Positions 37,003 to 45,367 of a DNA stretch of 64,000 bases are shown here, piece after piece. The notes under the pieces are model-generated. The model was not told where the DNA came from, searched no databases, and saw only the letters and a list, made by a program, of their open reading frames with translations. A program made the translations under genes and the position numbers. Source of the DNA: an uncultured Erythrobacter sp. (GTDB taxonomy: Bacteria; Pseudomonadota; Alphaproteobacteria; Sphingomonadales; Sphingomonadaceae); assembly GCF_947497915.1 (NCBI RefSeq), contig NZ_CANMIJ010000001.1:62001-126000 (forward strand), given 5' to 3'. Position 1 is the first letter of the stretch; the number at the start of each line of letters is the position of its first letter.

Positions 37003-39309
37003 ATGGCAGATGCCGAACCCGCCACTCCCACCCGCACTGCGCGCCTACAGGTTGCCCCTGCGCGGCAGGAAGAATCTGGTCAGGGCATCGCACGCATGCC
37101 CCGTTCGGCATTCCAGGCCCTTGGCATCACTGAAGGTGATGTTGTTGAAATTACGGGCAAGCGGACGACCGCCGCCATTGCGATGGCCGCATATGCAGAG
37201 GACGACGCACTAGAAGTTGTCCGCCTCGACGGCCTCCAGCGCGGCAACGCCGAAGCTGCATCTGGTGAGCATGTCGAGGTAACGGTGGCGCAATCACGTC
37301 CGGCGACCCGCGTTGTCTTTGCACCGGCGCAGCGCGAAATGCGTCTGCAGGGACCGACACAGGCACTGAAACGCAACTTTTTCCGCAAGCCCCTGGTTGC
37401 CGGTGATCTTGTTGCTACCACTGGCCAGCAGCCGGTACAGAATATGCCGCCTGATGTACGCCAGCTTTTACGCGCACCAGCTTATGCGCTGACCCAGATC
37501 CGCCTTTCCGTTGCATCGACCAGCCCAAAAGGCATCGTGCACATCGATGAAAACACCGAAGTTGAGCTGCGTGCTGATTTCGAGGAACCGCGTGATGCAC
37601 GCGGCGCGGTCAATTATGACGATGTAGGCGGAATGGAAGAGACCATTCAGGCTTTACGTGAGATGGTCGAACTGCCGCTCCGCTATCCAGAATTGTTCAC
37701 ACGCCTTGGTGTTGACCCGCCCAAAGGGGTTTTGCTCCACGGCCCTCCCGGAACCGGTAAAACGCGGCTTGCGCAAGCGGTCGCGAATGAAAGCGATGCT
37801 GAATTCTTCACCATCAATGGACCTGAAATCATGGGTTCGGGTTACGGTGAAAGCGAAAAGAAGCTGCGTGAGGTGTTTGAAGAGGCCACTCGCGTCGCGC
37901 CAGCGATTGTATTCATAGACGAAATCGATTCCATCGCGCCCAAACGCACGCAGGTGCCCGGTGAGGCGGAGAAGCGACTTGTTGCGCAATTGCTGACGCT
38001 GATGGACGGGCTTGAGGCGCGTGCCAATCTTGTGGTCATCGCGGCGACCAACCGGCCTGATGCAATCGACGAAGCGCTGCGCCGTCCGGGTCGTTTTGAC
38101 CGTGAAATTGTTATTGGCGTGCCAGACCAAGGTGGCCGCCGCGAAATCCTTGCGATTCATACTCGCGGGATGCCGCTTGAAGAGGCGGTCAACCTCGATG
38201 AACTGGCCCGCGTGACGCACGGCTTTGTCGGAGCGGATATCGCAGCTCTCGCGCGGGAGGCAGCGATCGATTCCGTCCGTCGCATCATGCCGCGCCTTAA
38301 CTTAGACGAACGCACCATTCCGCAGGATGTACTCGAAGATCTGTGCGTTACCCGCGATGATTTCTTCTCAGCCCTGAAGCGCGTTCAACCATCCGCCATG
38401 CGCGAAGTCATGGTGCAGATGCCAGATGTGGGTTGGGACGATATTGGCGGTGTGGGCGATGCAATCGACAAGCTGAAGGAGGGCATCGAACTTCCACTGA
38501 AGAACCCAGAAGCGTTCAGGCGTTTGGGCATCCGACCAGCAAAGGGTTTCTTGCTCTATGGTCCACCCGGCACTGGTAAAACCCTGCTTGCAAAAGCCAC
38601 CGCCAAAGAGGCGGATGCGAACTTCATTTCGATGAAAAGCTCTGATCTATTGTCGAAATGGTATGGTGAGAGCGAACAACAGATCGCGCGGCTATTTGCT
38701 CGCGCTCGGGCTGTCGCGCCTTGCGTCGTCTTCATCGACGAGATTGATAGTCTCGTTCCTGCGCGCGGGAGCGGGCAAGGCGAGCCGCAGGTTACCGGCC
38801 GTGTGGTGAACACGATTCTTGCCGAAATGGACGGGCTCGAAGAGTTGCAATCGGTGATTGTTGTAGGCGCAACCAACCGCCCAACGCTGGTGGACCCTGC
38901 ACTGCTGCGTCCAGGCCGTTTCGACGAGCTTGTTTATGTTGGAACGCCTGACGCCGAGGGGCGCGAGCATATCTTGAGCATCCACACGTCGGGCATGCCG
39001 TTGGCCAAAGATGTCGACCTCAAAGAAGTCGCGAAACGTACCGACCGGTTTACCGGTGCCGATCTCGAAGACGTGGTTCGCAGGGCTGGCCTTGGTGCAT
39101 TGCGCCGGGTTGGCGGCGAGGTGAAAGAGGTCGCGGCGGAAGACTTTGAGGAGGCTCTCAAAGATTCCCGCGCGACCGTCACATCCCGAATGGAAGCCGA
39201 ATATCGCAAGATGCGCGGCGAGCTTAAGAAACGCGCCGCAGAAGCGAACCCTATCGGATTCTTTGCACCGGATACTTTGGAACCGACGCGCGCGAAGAAA
39301 CACGACTAG
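37003..39309 (+). CDS. CDC48/p97-type AAA+ ATPase
   Basis: A 768-residue double-AAA ATPase of the CDC48/VAT type, a hexameric unfoldase in archaea and eukaryotes that also occurs in some bacteria. Residues ~1-190 are the CDC48 N domain ([21 protein letters not shown], quoted here as its start ARMPRSAFQ). Walker A GPPGTGKT occurs twice, near residues 248 and 521, each with Walker B FIDEID. Arginine fingers are in RRPGRFDRE and LRPGRFDE. Both ATPase sites look intact. No ubiquitin-like or proteasome partner is nearby. AGAGGAAGAG precedes the ATG. Confidence 0.93.
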   Translation: MADAEPATPTRTARLQVAPARQEESGQGIARMPRSAFQALGITEGDVVEITGKRTTAAIAMAAYAEDDALEVVRLDGLQRGNAEAASGEHVEVTVAQSRPATRVVFAPAQREMRLQGPTQALKRNFFRKPLVAGDLVATTGQQPVQNMPPDVRQLLRAPAYALTQIRLSVASTSPKGIVHIDENTEVELRADFEEPRDARGAVNYDDVGGMEETIQALREMVELPLRYPELFTRLGVDPPKGVLLHGPPGTGKTRLAQAVANESDAEFFTINGPEIMGSGYGESEKKLREVFEEATRVAPAIVFIDEIDSIAPKRTQVPGEAEKRLVAQLLTLMDGLEARANLVVIAATNRPDAIDEALRRPGRFDREIVIGVPDQGGRREILAIHTRGMPLEEAVNLDELARVTHGFVGADIAALAREAAIDSVRRIMPRLNLDERTIPQDVLEDLCVTRDDFFSALKRVQPSAMREVMVQMPDVGWDDIGGVGDAIDKLKEGIELPLKNPEAFRRLGIRPAKGFLLYGPPGTGKTLLAKATAKEADANFISMKSSDLLSKWYGESEQQIARLFARARAVAPCVVFIDEIDSLVPARGSGQGEPQVTGRVVNTILAEMDGLEELQSVIVVGATNRPTLVDPALLRPGRFDELVYVGTPDAEGREHILSIHTSGMPLAKDVDLKEVAKRTDRFTGADLEDVVRRAGLGALRRVGGEVKEVAAEDFEEALKDSRATVTSRMEAEYRKMRGELKKRAAEANPIGFFAPDTLEPTRAKKHD

Positions 39310-39315
39310 TCAGGC

Positions 39316-40425
39316 TTAAGGCGCGGCGGCCTCTCCAGCTTTTGGGAGGCCGCCGGGGACTTCCAACCTGTGACGGATCAACGCGTCAGGCATTTCTTCG
39401 CGAAGCCAATCCAGCATGTGTTCGCGCGTGTCACAGCGCAGCTGCCACAATTGGCCAATCGTCTTGGAGCTCATCGACAAGCGAAGCTCTATACTTTCAG
39501 GATAGGCCTCAGTCATCAGCATGGCGAGATTGCGACCGTCAAACAGCGAATGCGCTTTCACAAACCGTTCGAACTCTTCGCGGATCGGCGCAACTTGGGC
39601 AGCAGGATCGAGGTGAAGGAACACTGGGCCAGTTAGCTCTTCATTGCTGCGCGACCAGTTTTCAAAACTGTCATCAAGGAAGCGGCTGGTCGGTACGATG
39701 ACCACCCTTTCGTCCCAAGTGCGAAGGACCACAAATGACATTTTCATCTGCTCAACGCGGCCAGCTTCACCGTCTACTTTGACAAGGTCGCCAAGGCGCA
39801 TCGGCTCTGTCAGAGCGATCTGTATTCCTGAAATAAGCGATTTGAGCGCAGGCTGCGCCGCCGCGCCGATGGCGAGCGCTGCGAGGCCTGCCGATGCAAG
39901 CATAGTCGTGCCGATGGAGCGAACGGACGGGATCGCAAACAACATCAGTCCAATAGTGATTACAATAATTGCGAAGGTCGCCACACGCGATAACACCGCA
40001 ATGCGTGTCTTACGGCTTCGCATTGCCACAGGGTCATCGTGAATTTCCATTTTGGCTTCGAGGCCAGCGGTAAAGGCGCGAACGACGTTGAACGCGATCC
40101 AGCCAAGTAGCGCCGGGCGGAGAAATTGAGCGAGCGGCTCCCACACTAGGCCGAGCGTAGCGTCGATCTGTGCCGCAATTGTCACGCCAATCGCGATGAA
40201 TGACCATTTTATAGGCGAGCGGACACGGTTGATCAGCAGATCGTCAATGTCGTTGTCGGACATCTGGGTAAGCCGGTTAACCAGCCCGAAAACGACGCGA
40301 TACGCGATATAAGATAAAATGACCGAGACTGCGACTATGATCGCGGAAAGCGCGAGGTCATAGGCCAGGACGTCCCAATCCATATCCCAAGTTTGGGGGT
40401 TTAGACTGTTTAGCATGCGGTCCAC
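39316..40425 (-). CDS. Mechanosensitive ion channel, MscS family
   Basis: A 369-residue protein with four to five transmembrane helices (from about residue 22 to 185), pore helix LASAGLAALAIGAAAQPALK, and the MscS beta domain with PMRLGDLVKVDGEAGRVE. It has no signal peptide or extra domain, and is the smallest of the three MscS-family proteins here. The GTG at 40425 opens the frame; an ATG at 40416 is an equally fair start. Convergent with the AAA ATPase gene, six bases apart. Confidence 0.88.
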   Translation of the reverse strand: MDRMLNSLNPQTWDMDWDVLAYDLALSAIIVAVSVILSYIAYRVVFGLVNRLTQMSDNDIDDLLINRVRSPIKWSFIAIGVTIAAQIDATLGLVWEPLAQFLRPALLGWIAFNVVRAFTAGLEAKMEIHDDPVAMRSRKTRIAVLSRVATFAIIVITIGLMLFAIPSVRSIGTTMLASAGLAALAIGAAAQPALKSLISGIQIALTEPMRLGDLVKVDGEAGRVEQMKMSFVVLRTWDERVVIVPTSRFLDDSFENWSRSNEELTGPVFLHLDPAAQVAPIREEFERFVKAHSLFDGRNLAMLMTEAYPESIELRLSMSSKTIGQLWQLRCDTREHMLDWLREEMPDALIRHRLEVPGGLPKAGEAAAP

Positions 40426-40548
40426 GTATGAGGCATACTCTTATGCTTCAACCCCAAGCCGGATAATTCGCGCGTTATGTGGGGCACTGCCATTTGCATT
40501 GGTCCCGCCTTAACTCAAGTCTTGTGGTAGCCTGAACGGCTTAAGAGA

Positions 40549-43380
40549 CTAATGGGCAGCATCCCAAGACATGCCAGTTCCGATGTCGATGGCTAGCGGC
40601 ACATCGAGTGTGACAGCGGGCAGGGCTGCTTCCGCCATCACTCGCTCGATCACAGCAGAGGCTCTCGCAACGTCACCCTCGGGAAGTTCAAAAACAAGTT
40701 CGTCGTGAACCTGCAACAGCATTCGGGTGTCACCTAACCCTTCTGCGCGAAGCGCAGGGAGCATCCGAACCATCGCACGTTTGATGATGTCGGCGCTGGT
40801 CCCTTGGATCGGCGCGTTGATGGCTGCGCGCTCGCTTCCTTGTCGTTCGGCCTGATTCTTTGATTTGATCCGGGGGAACCATGTTTTGCGGCCAAATAGG
40901 GTCTCCGAATACCCTCGCTCGCCAACCGTCTCCAGTGTTTCTGCGATGTACCGCTGGATCCCGGGAAAGCGTTTGAAGTAAGTGTCAATCATGTCCTGCG
41001 CTTCGTCGGGCTCCACTTCGAGACGGCCAGCAAGCCCCCAGCGCGAAATGCCGTAAAGAATCGCGAAATTGATCGTTTTGGCTTGAGCGCGTGTGTCGCG
41101 TGTCACATCACCGAACATCTCGGCAGCTGTGCGGGAATGAATGTCCTCACCCTTTGCAAAGGCGTCTTTCAGCGTGTCGACGTCGGCCATGTGCGCGGCC
41201 AGCCGCAATTCGATCTGCGAATAGTCGGCGGCGAGCAAGACATTGCCGCTTTCAGGAACGAAGGCCTCACGAATTTGGCGACCGATGGCGGTGCGGATTG
41301 GAATGTTTTGCAAGTTCGGATCGGTTGAGGATAGCCGCCCGGTTTGTGCGCCGCTGAGGCTATAGCTTGTATGAACCCGCTGCGTATTAGGATTGATCGC
41401 CTCTTGCAAAGCATCGGTGTAGGTGGATTTGAGCTTTGAGAGCTGCCGCCATTCAAGCACTTTGTTCGCAATTGGTGCACCATCGCTGGATAGCCGTTCG
41501 AGCACGCTTTGGTCGGTTGAATATTGCCCGCTTTTGCCTTTCTTGCCGCCTTTGTATCCGAGCGTGTCGAACAGGATTTCACCAAGCTGCTTTGGGCTGC
41601 CGACTGTGAATTCCTTTCCGGCGAGTGCATGCACTTCGCCTTCGAGCCGTCCGATCTCTTTGGCAAATTCCTCCGAAAGCCGCGCCAATTGCGGGCGATC
41701 CACCTTGATGCCTTCGCGCTCCATTGCTGCGACTACGGGAATGAGAGGGCGATCGACCCGTTCGTAAACTTTGCTGCCGCCTTCGATAGCGATCCGCGGT
41801 TTAAGGTGTTGGTACAACCGCCACGTGACATCGGCATCTTCGGCCGCGTATTCGGTTGCTCGGTCCAACGGAACTTCGCCGAAGGGGATCTGTTTCTTGC
41901 CAGTACCGCAGACTTCTTTGAAGCTGAGCGGGGTGTGATCCAGATGACGCTGGGAAAGCTCGTCCATCCCGTGGCCGCCGCCCATGCCTTCGCCGCGACC
42001 CGCATAAAGATCAAAGCTCATGATCATCGTGTCTTCGATCGGCGAAACTTCCACATCATAACGGGCGAGGACGTTGAGATCGTACTTCCCGTTTTGAAAA
42101 ATCTTGGTGATGCTGGGGTCCGAGAGCATCGGTTTGAGCGCCGCCAAAGCTGCAGTCCGGTCCACCTGTTCTGGTGTTTCAGACAGCAAATCGGTTCCGC
42201 CATGGGCGAGCGGGATATAGCAGGCATCGTTAGCGCCCAATGCCAAACTGATACCCACAAGATCCGCCTGCATCGCATTGAGGGATGAGGTTTCGGTATC
42301 GACCGCAACCAGCCGTGCGTCCGTCGCGCGCTGCGCCCATGTTTGAAGTCGCTCTAACGATTGCACGGTCTCATAGGCGCTGCGATCGACTGCCGGCATG
42401 TCCGGCAATTCCTGACGATTCCCAGCAACATCGCCGGCGTCGCCTGTCATATCAGCTGTTTCAGGGTGAAGGTTGTTCGGTCGTTCTGGACTGCCGCTGC
42501 CTTTGCCGAGACGCTTCAGCAAAGATGTAAAGCCGTGATGTTCTAGAAATGCAGCAAGGGGCTCTTCCGGAATCTTCTCAATCCGCATTTCTTCAAGTGG
42601 CTGCGGGATGTCGCAGTCCTCTTTAAGCGTGACGAGAACGCGGCTCATCTCGGCATCATCGCGGCCTTCCAGCAAGCGCTCTTTAAGTTTGGATTTTTTC
42701 ATTTCCGGCGCAAAGTCGAGCGCCGCAGTGAGTGATCCATGCTCAGCAATCAGCTTGCTCGCCGTCTTTGGGCCAACGCCGTAAATGCCTGGAATATTGT
42801 CGACACTGTCGCCCATCAAAGCGAGCACATCACCCACAAGCTCTGGCTTTACTCCGAACTTTTCTTCGACTTCCGGGATGTAGATGCGCGCGCTCTTCAT
42901 CGTGTCGAGCATATCAATTCGTGCGCCATCAACTTCGCCAATAAGCTGCATCAAATCCTTATCTGATGAAACAATCGTGACATTCCAGCCCTGTCGCTGT
43001 GCCTCGCGGGCATAAGTCGCGATAAGGTCATCTGCTTCCAATCCCGCCTCTTCGATGCACGGGAGGCTGAAGGCGCGTGTCGCATCGCGGATCAATGGAA
43101 ACTGCGGGCGCAGATCTTCTGGCGGCTCAGGCCGGTTGGCCTTGTATTCAGGATAAATGTCATTGCGAAATGAATGCGAGCTTTTGTCCAGAATGACCGC
43201 GAGGTGGGTCGGGCCGTCCGCCGCGTCGAGATCATCCGCGAGCTTCCACAACATCGTTGTGTAGCCATAGACTGCGCCGACAGGTGTACCTTCGGGGTTC
43301 GTGAGCGGGGGGAGGCGATGATAGGCTCTGAAAATGTAGGACGAGCCGTCGACGAGGTAGAGATGCTGTTGCTGAGACAT
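40549..43380 (-). CDS. polA: DNA polymerase I
   Basis: Repair and Okazaki-fragment polymerase. The 943 residues hold three domains. The 5'-3' exonuclease is at about 1-290 (LVDGSSYIFRAYHRLPPL, EADDLIATYA). The 3'-5' proofreading domain keeps its acidic residues (VAVDTETSSLN). The polymerase shows motif A DYSQIELRLAA and motif C LLQVHDELVFE. Length and motifs are complete, so all three activities are expected. Confidence 0.97.
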   Translation of the reverse strand: MSQQQHLYLVDGSSYIFRAYHRLPPLTNPEGTPVGAVYGYTTMLWKLADDLDAADGPTHLAVILDKSSHSFRNDIYPEYKANRPEPPEDLRPQFPLIRDATRAFSLPCIEEAGLEADDLIATYAREAQRQGWNVTIVSSDKDLMQLIGEVDGARIDMLDTMKSARIYIPEVEEKFGVKPELVGDVLALMGDSVDNIPGIYGVGPKTASKLIAEHGSLTAALDFAPEMKKSKLKERLLEGRDDAEMSRVLVTLKEDCDIPQPLEEMRIEKIPEEPLAAFLEHHGFTSLLKRLGKGSGSPERPNNLHPETADMTGDAGDVAGNRQELPDMPAVDRSAYETVQSLERLQTWAQRATDARLVAVDTETSSLNAMQADLVGISLALGANDACYIPLAHGGTDLLSETPEQVDRTAALAALKPMLSDPSITKIFQNGKYDLNVLARYDVEVSPIEDTMIMSFDLYAGRGEGMGGGHGMDELSQRHLDHTPLSFKEVCGTGKKQIPFGEVPLDRATEYAAEDADVTWRLYQHLKPRIAIEGGSKVYERVDRPLIPVVAAMEREGIKVDRPQLARLSEEFAKEIGRLEGEVHALAGKEFTVGSPKQLGEILFDTLGYKGGKKGKSGQYSTDQSVLERLSSDGAPIANKVLEWRQLSKLKSTYTDALQEAINPNTQRVHTSYSLSGAQTGRLSSTDPNLQNIPIRTAIGRQIREAFVPESGNVLLAADYSQIELRLAAHMADVDTLKDAFAKGEDIHSRTAAEMFGDVTRDTRAQAKTINFAILYGISRWGLAGRLEVEPDEAQDMIDTYFKRFPGIQRYIAETLETVGERGYSETLFGRKTWFPRIKSKNQAERQGSERAAINAPIQGTSADIIKRAMVRMLPALRAEGLGDTRMLLQVHDELVFELPEGDVARASAVIERVMAEAALPAVTLDVPLAIDIGTGMSWDAAH

Positions 43381-43624
43381 GGTGCTGCACTAGCATCAGG
43401 TGCAGTCTTGCGTAAGCCGGTTTGGCGCTCGGCTGACTTTGCGCGCGGCCCATCCGAATTGTGTCGGGATTAAGGCTGAAATAAGGCGATTTTGCCTCAT
43501 TTTACTTGCATTGCCACAATCCGGCCACTATTTGACGTTGCAGAGCCGGGGGTCAGACGTCGGCTTTGGTGCGGAAGGGAAAATTCCGCTGCACCCAATT
43601 TATCGCTGAATAAGGATTATTATT

Positions 43625-43915
43625 ATGCGTAAGATCGTTCTTGCTGCCGCAGTTGCTACTTCGGCTCTTGGCCTTGCTGCTTGCGGCGAAACCGCTGACA
43701 AAGCTGGTGAAATGGGCGACGCAATGGCTGCAGACGCTCAGTCGGTTGCTGATGATGCGACTGCTGCTGCTGGCGACGCTGCCGATGCAACTGGTGAAGC
43801 TGTTGAAGGCGCTGCCGACGCAACTGCTGAAGCTGCAAACGACGCCGCGACTGCTGTTGAAGGCGCTGCTGAAGAAGCCGCTGCCGACGCTGAAGAAGCA
43901 ATGACCGCTGAGTAA
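43625..43915 (+). CDS. Small Ala/Asp-rich lipoprotein
   Basis: A 96-residue protein. Signal MRKIVLAAAVATSALGLAAC ends in lipobox LAAC. The mature part is almost entirely Ala, Asp, Glu, Thr and Gly in loose repeats (ATAAAGDAADATGEAVEGAA type) and is likely helical or disordered, entericidin- or Lpp-like in style. AAGGAT lies nine bases upstream, and a strong terminator follows, so it is a single-gene unit, probably well expressed. Function unknown. Confidence 0.75.
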   Translation: MRKIVLAAAVATSALGLAACGETADKAGEMGDAMAADAQSVADDATAAAGDAADATGEAVEGAADATAEAANDAATAVEGAAEEAAADAEEAMTAE

Positions 43916-43962
43916 TTTACTCGCGGTTTGAACGCGCCGCTTTGCGGTGCGTTAGGCAAAAG

Positions 43963-43993
43963 AAAAGGCGGTGCCGTAAGGCGCCGCCTTTTT
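43963..43993 (+). terminator. Terminator after the small lipoprotein gene
   Basis: Stem AAAAGGCGGTGCC / GGCGCCGCCTTTT (one wobble pair) around GTAA, with a T run to 43993. Its A-rich left side also lets it work for the convergent gene. Confidence 0.85.
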
Positions 43994-44015
43994 CTTTGCA
44001 CAATCAATCTATGAT

Positions 44016-45092
44016 CTAGCCGCCGTTGCGCGGTGCGCTTGTCCAGTTCTGTGGCTGGCCTGACGTTTGCGCAGAGAATCCATAATAGAGTGCCCGGGTG
44101 ATCTCGGCGATCCGCTCGTCACGCATCTTACGAGCTGTGCGCTTATTGCGCGCTTCATCGGCCAAGTTTGCACTTTGGCCAGTGACATAGATTGCGGCGG
44201 CCACAACTCGGCCGTCAGGTAAGCGGAAGACGCCGATATCGCTGGCGGTCCTGCTCAACGTCCCGGTCTTATGAGCAAGCCGCGCGCTTTCGGGCAGAGC
44301 AGCGGTCATACGCCTTTTACCGGTGGTCGTCTCTTCAAGGGCTGACATCAAAAGTCCGCGGCTGCGCGAACTCAACCAGCGGCCCTGATAGATACCAGCG
44401 ACGAGTAAACCCATTGTCCGCGGCGAAGCGGAGTCGCGCGGATCAATCCACTCCACAGGATCATATTCGCCGTCATCACGGACTAGCGTGGCAATGTCGC
44501 GCGACAGCTGAAAATTCTCGAAACCCTTGTTGCGCATCCATTTGTTGACTTCTTCTGGACCACCAACCACGCGCAGCAACGCATCAGTGCAACTGTTACA
44601 GCTTTTGCTGATCATCAAACTGATCAGTTCCCAGGCAGCCACTTCGTTGCCAGTTCGAACTGGCGCGCGCGTGCTCGAATACTTCTTCGATCTAACCGGG
44701 ATCATCAAAGGGAATTTATCGGAGAGGTTCCATTTGCCTTTATCGACGCCATCCAGAAAAACTGCAGCGACCGCCACTTTGCTGGTCGATGCCATCGGGA
44801 AACGTTGATCGCCCAAAACCGAGATCTCTTTCCCAGTTTCTAGGTCGATGGCGTAAACGCCAATCCGTCCGCGATCACCATCAGCCAATTGTACGATCCG
44901 ACGTTCAAAATCGCTTTGGTAAACAGCCTCGAAGGTCTGCGGTTCGCGCATTTCAGTGCCGAAGGCGCTATCAAAGCTCGAATTAAGCTCATTGCCTTGA
45001 CGATCATCCGCCGATGCGGAGTTTGGCAGTGCAGCCAAAGACAAAACTGCAGCGGTGAGCGCAACAAAAGGGCGACGAATTTTATTTAGCAT
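44016..45092 (-). CDS. Exported serine hydrolase with class A beta-lactamase fold
   Basis: A 358-residue protein with a signal peptide (cleavage near SASA, residue 28) and a penicillin-binding/beta-lactamase fold. The nucleophile box is STSK (residues 102-105), the second box is SCN (164-166, where lactamases usually have SDN), and the third is KTG (275-277). The omega-loop Glu that deacylates penicillins in class A enzymes (E-x-x-x-N) is not visible between residues 195 and 225. It may therefore be a peptidase or penicillin sensor and not a true lactamase. No resistance phenotype should be assumed. Confidence 0.8.
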   Translation of the reverse strand: MLNKIRRPFVALTAAVLSLAALPNSASADDRQGNELNSSFDSAFGTEMREPQTFEAVYQSDFERRIVQLADGDRGRIGVYAIDLETGKEISVLGDQRFPMASTSKVAVAAVFLDGVDKGKWNLSDKFPLMIPVRSKKYSSTRAPVRTGNEVAAWELISLMISKSCNSCTDALLRVVGGPEEVNKWMRNKGFENFQLSRDIATLVRDDGEYDPVEWIDPRDSASPRTMGLLVAGIYQGRWLSSRSRGLLMSALEETTTGKRRMTAALPESARLAHKTGTLSRTASDIGVFRLPDGRVVAAAIYVTGQSANLADEARNKRTARKMRDERIAEITRALYYGFSAQTSGQPQNWTSAPRNGG

Positions 45093-45247
45093 GCGGCAGT
45101 GTTACTCTGGTTATGGTTGCCAGTAACTTAATGTCGGATTCTTGATCGCCCTGATTCGTCGCGGCAAGCATTCGATTCATCGCTTGCGACGAATGGTGCG
45201 CCGCGAGCGACCGGATTCACTATTCAGACGACAAGGGCGTTGTTTTT

Positions 45248-45272
45248 GGAACTGTGACGCACGTCATCGGTT
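45248..45272 (+). promoter_or_regulatory. Candidate EcfG-type promoter
   Basis: GGAAC - 16 bases - GGTT, close to the general stress sigma factor consensus of alphaproteobacteria (GGAAC-N16-CGTT, one mismatch). It is about 95 bases before the start of the DUF305-LVIVD gene. The same bases form an imperfect inverted repeat (GGAAC...GTTCC), so an operator is an alternative. Confidence 0.35.
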
Positions 45273-45367
45273 CCGAAAAGGAGTTTGTCGATCCTTCGCC
45301 ATGGGGGCTTGACTGTGCAGCCCTTGGCGGCTGTTTATGCGTAAATACGCTTAATTACGGGGCCTTC

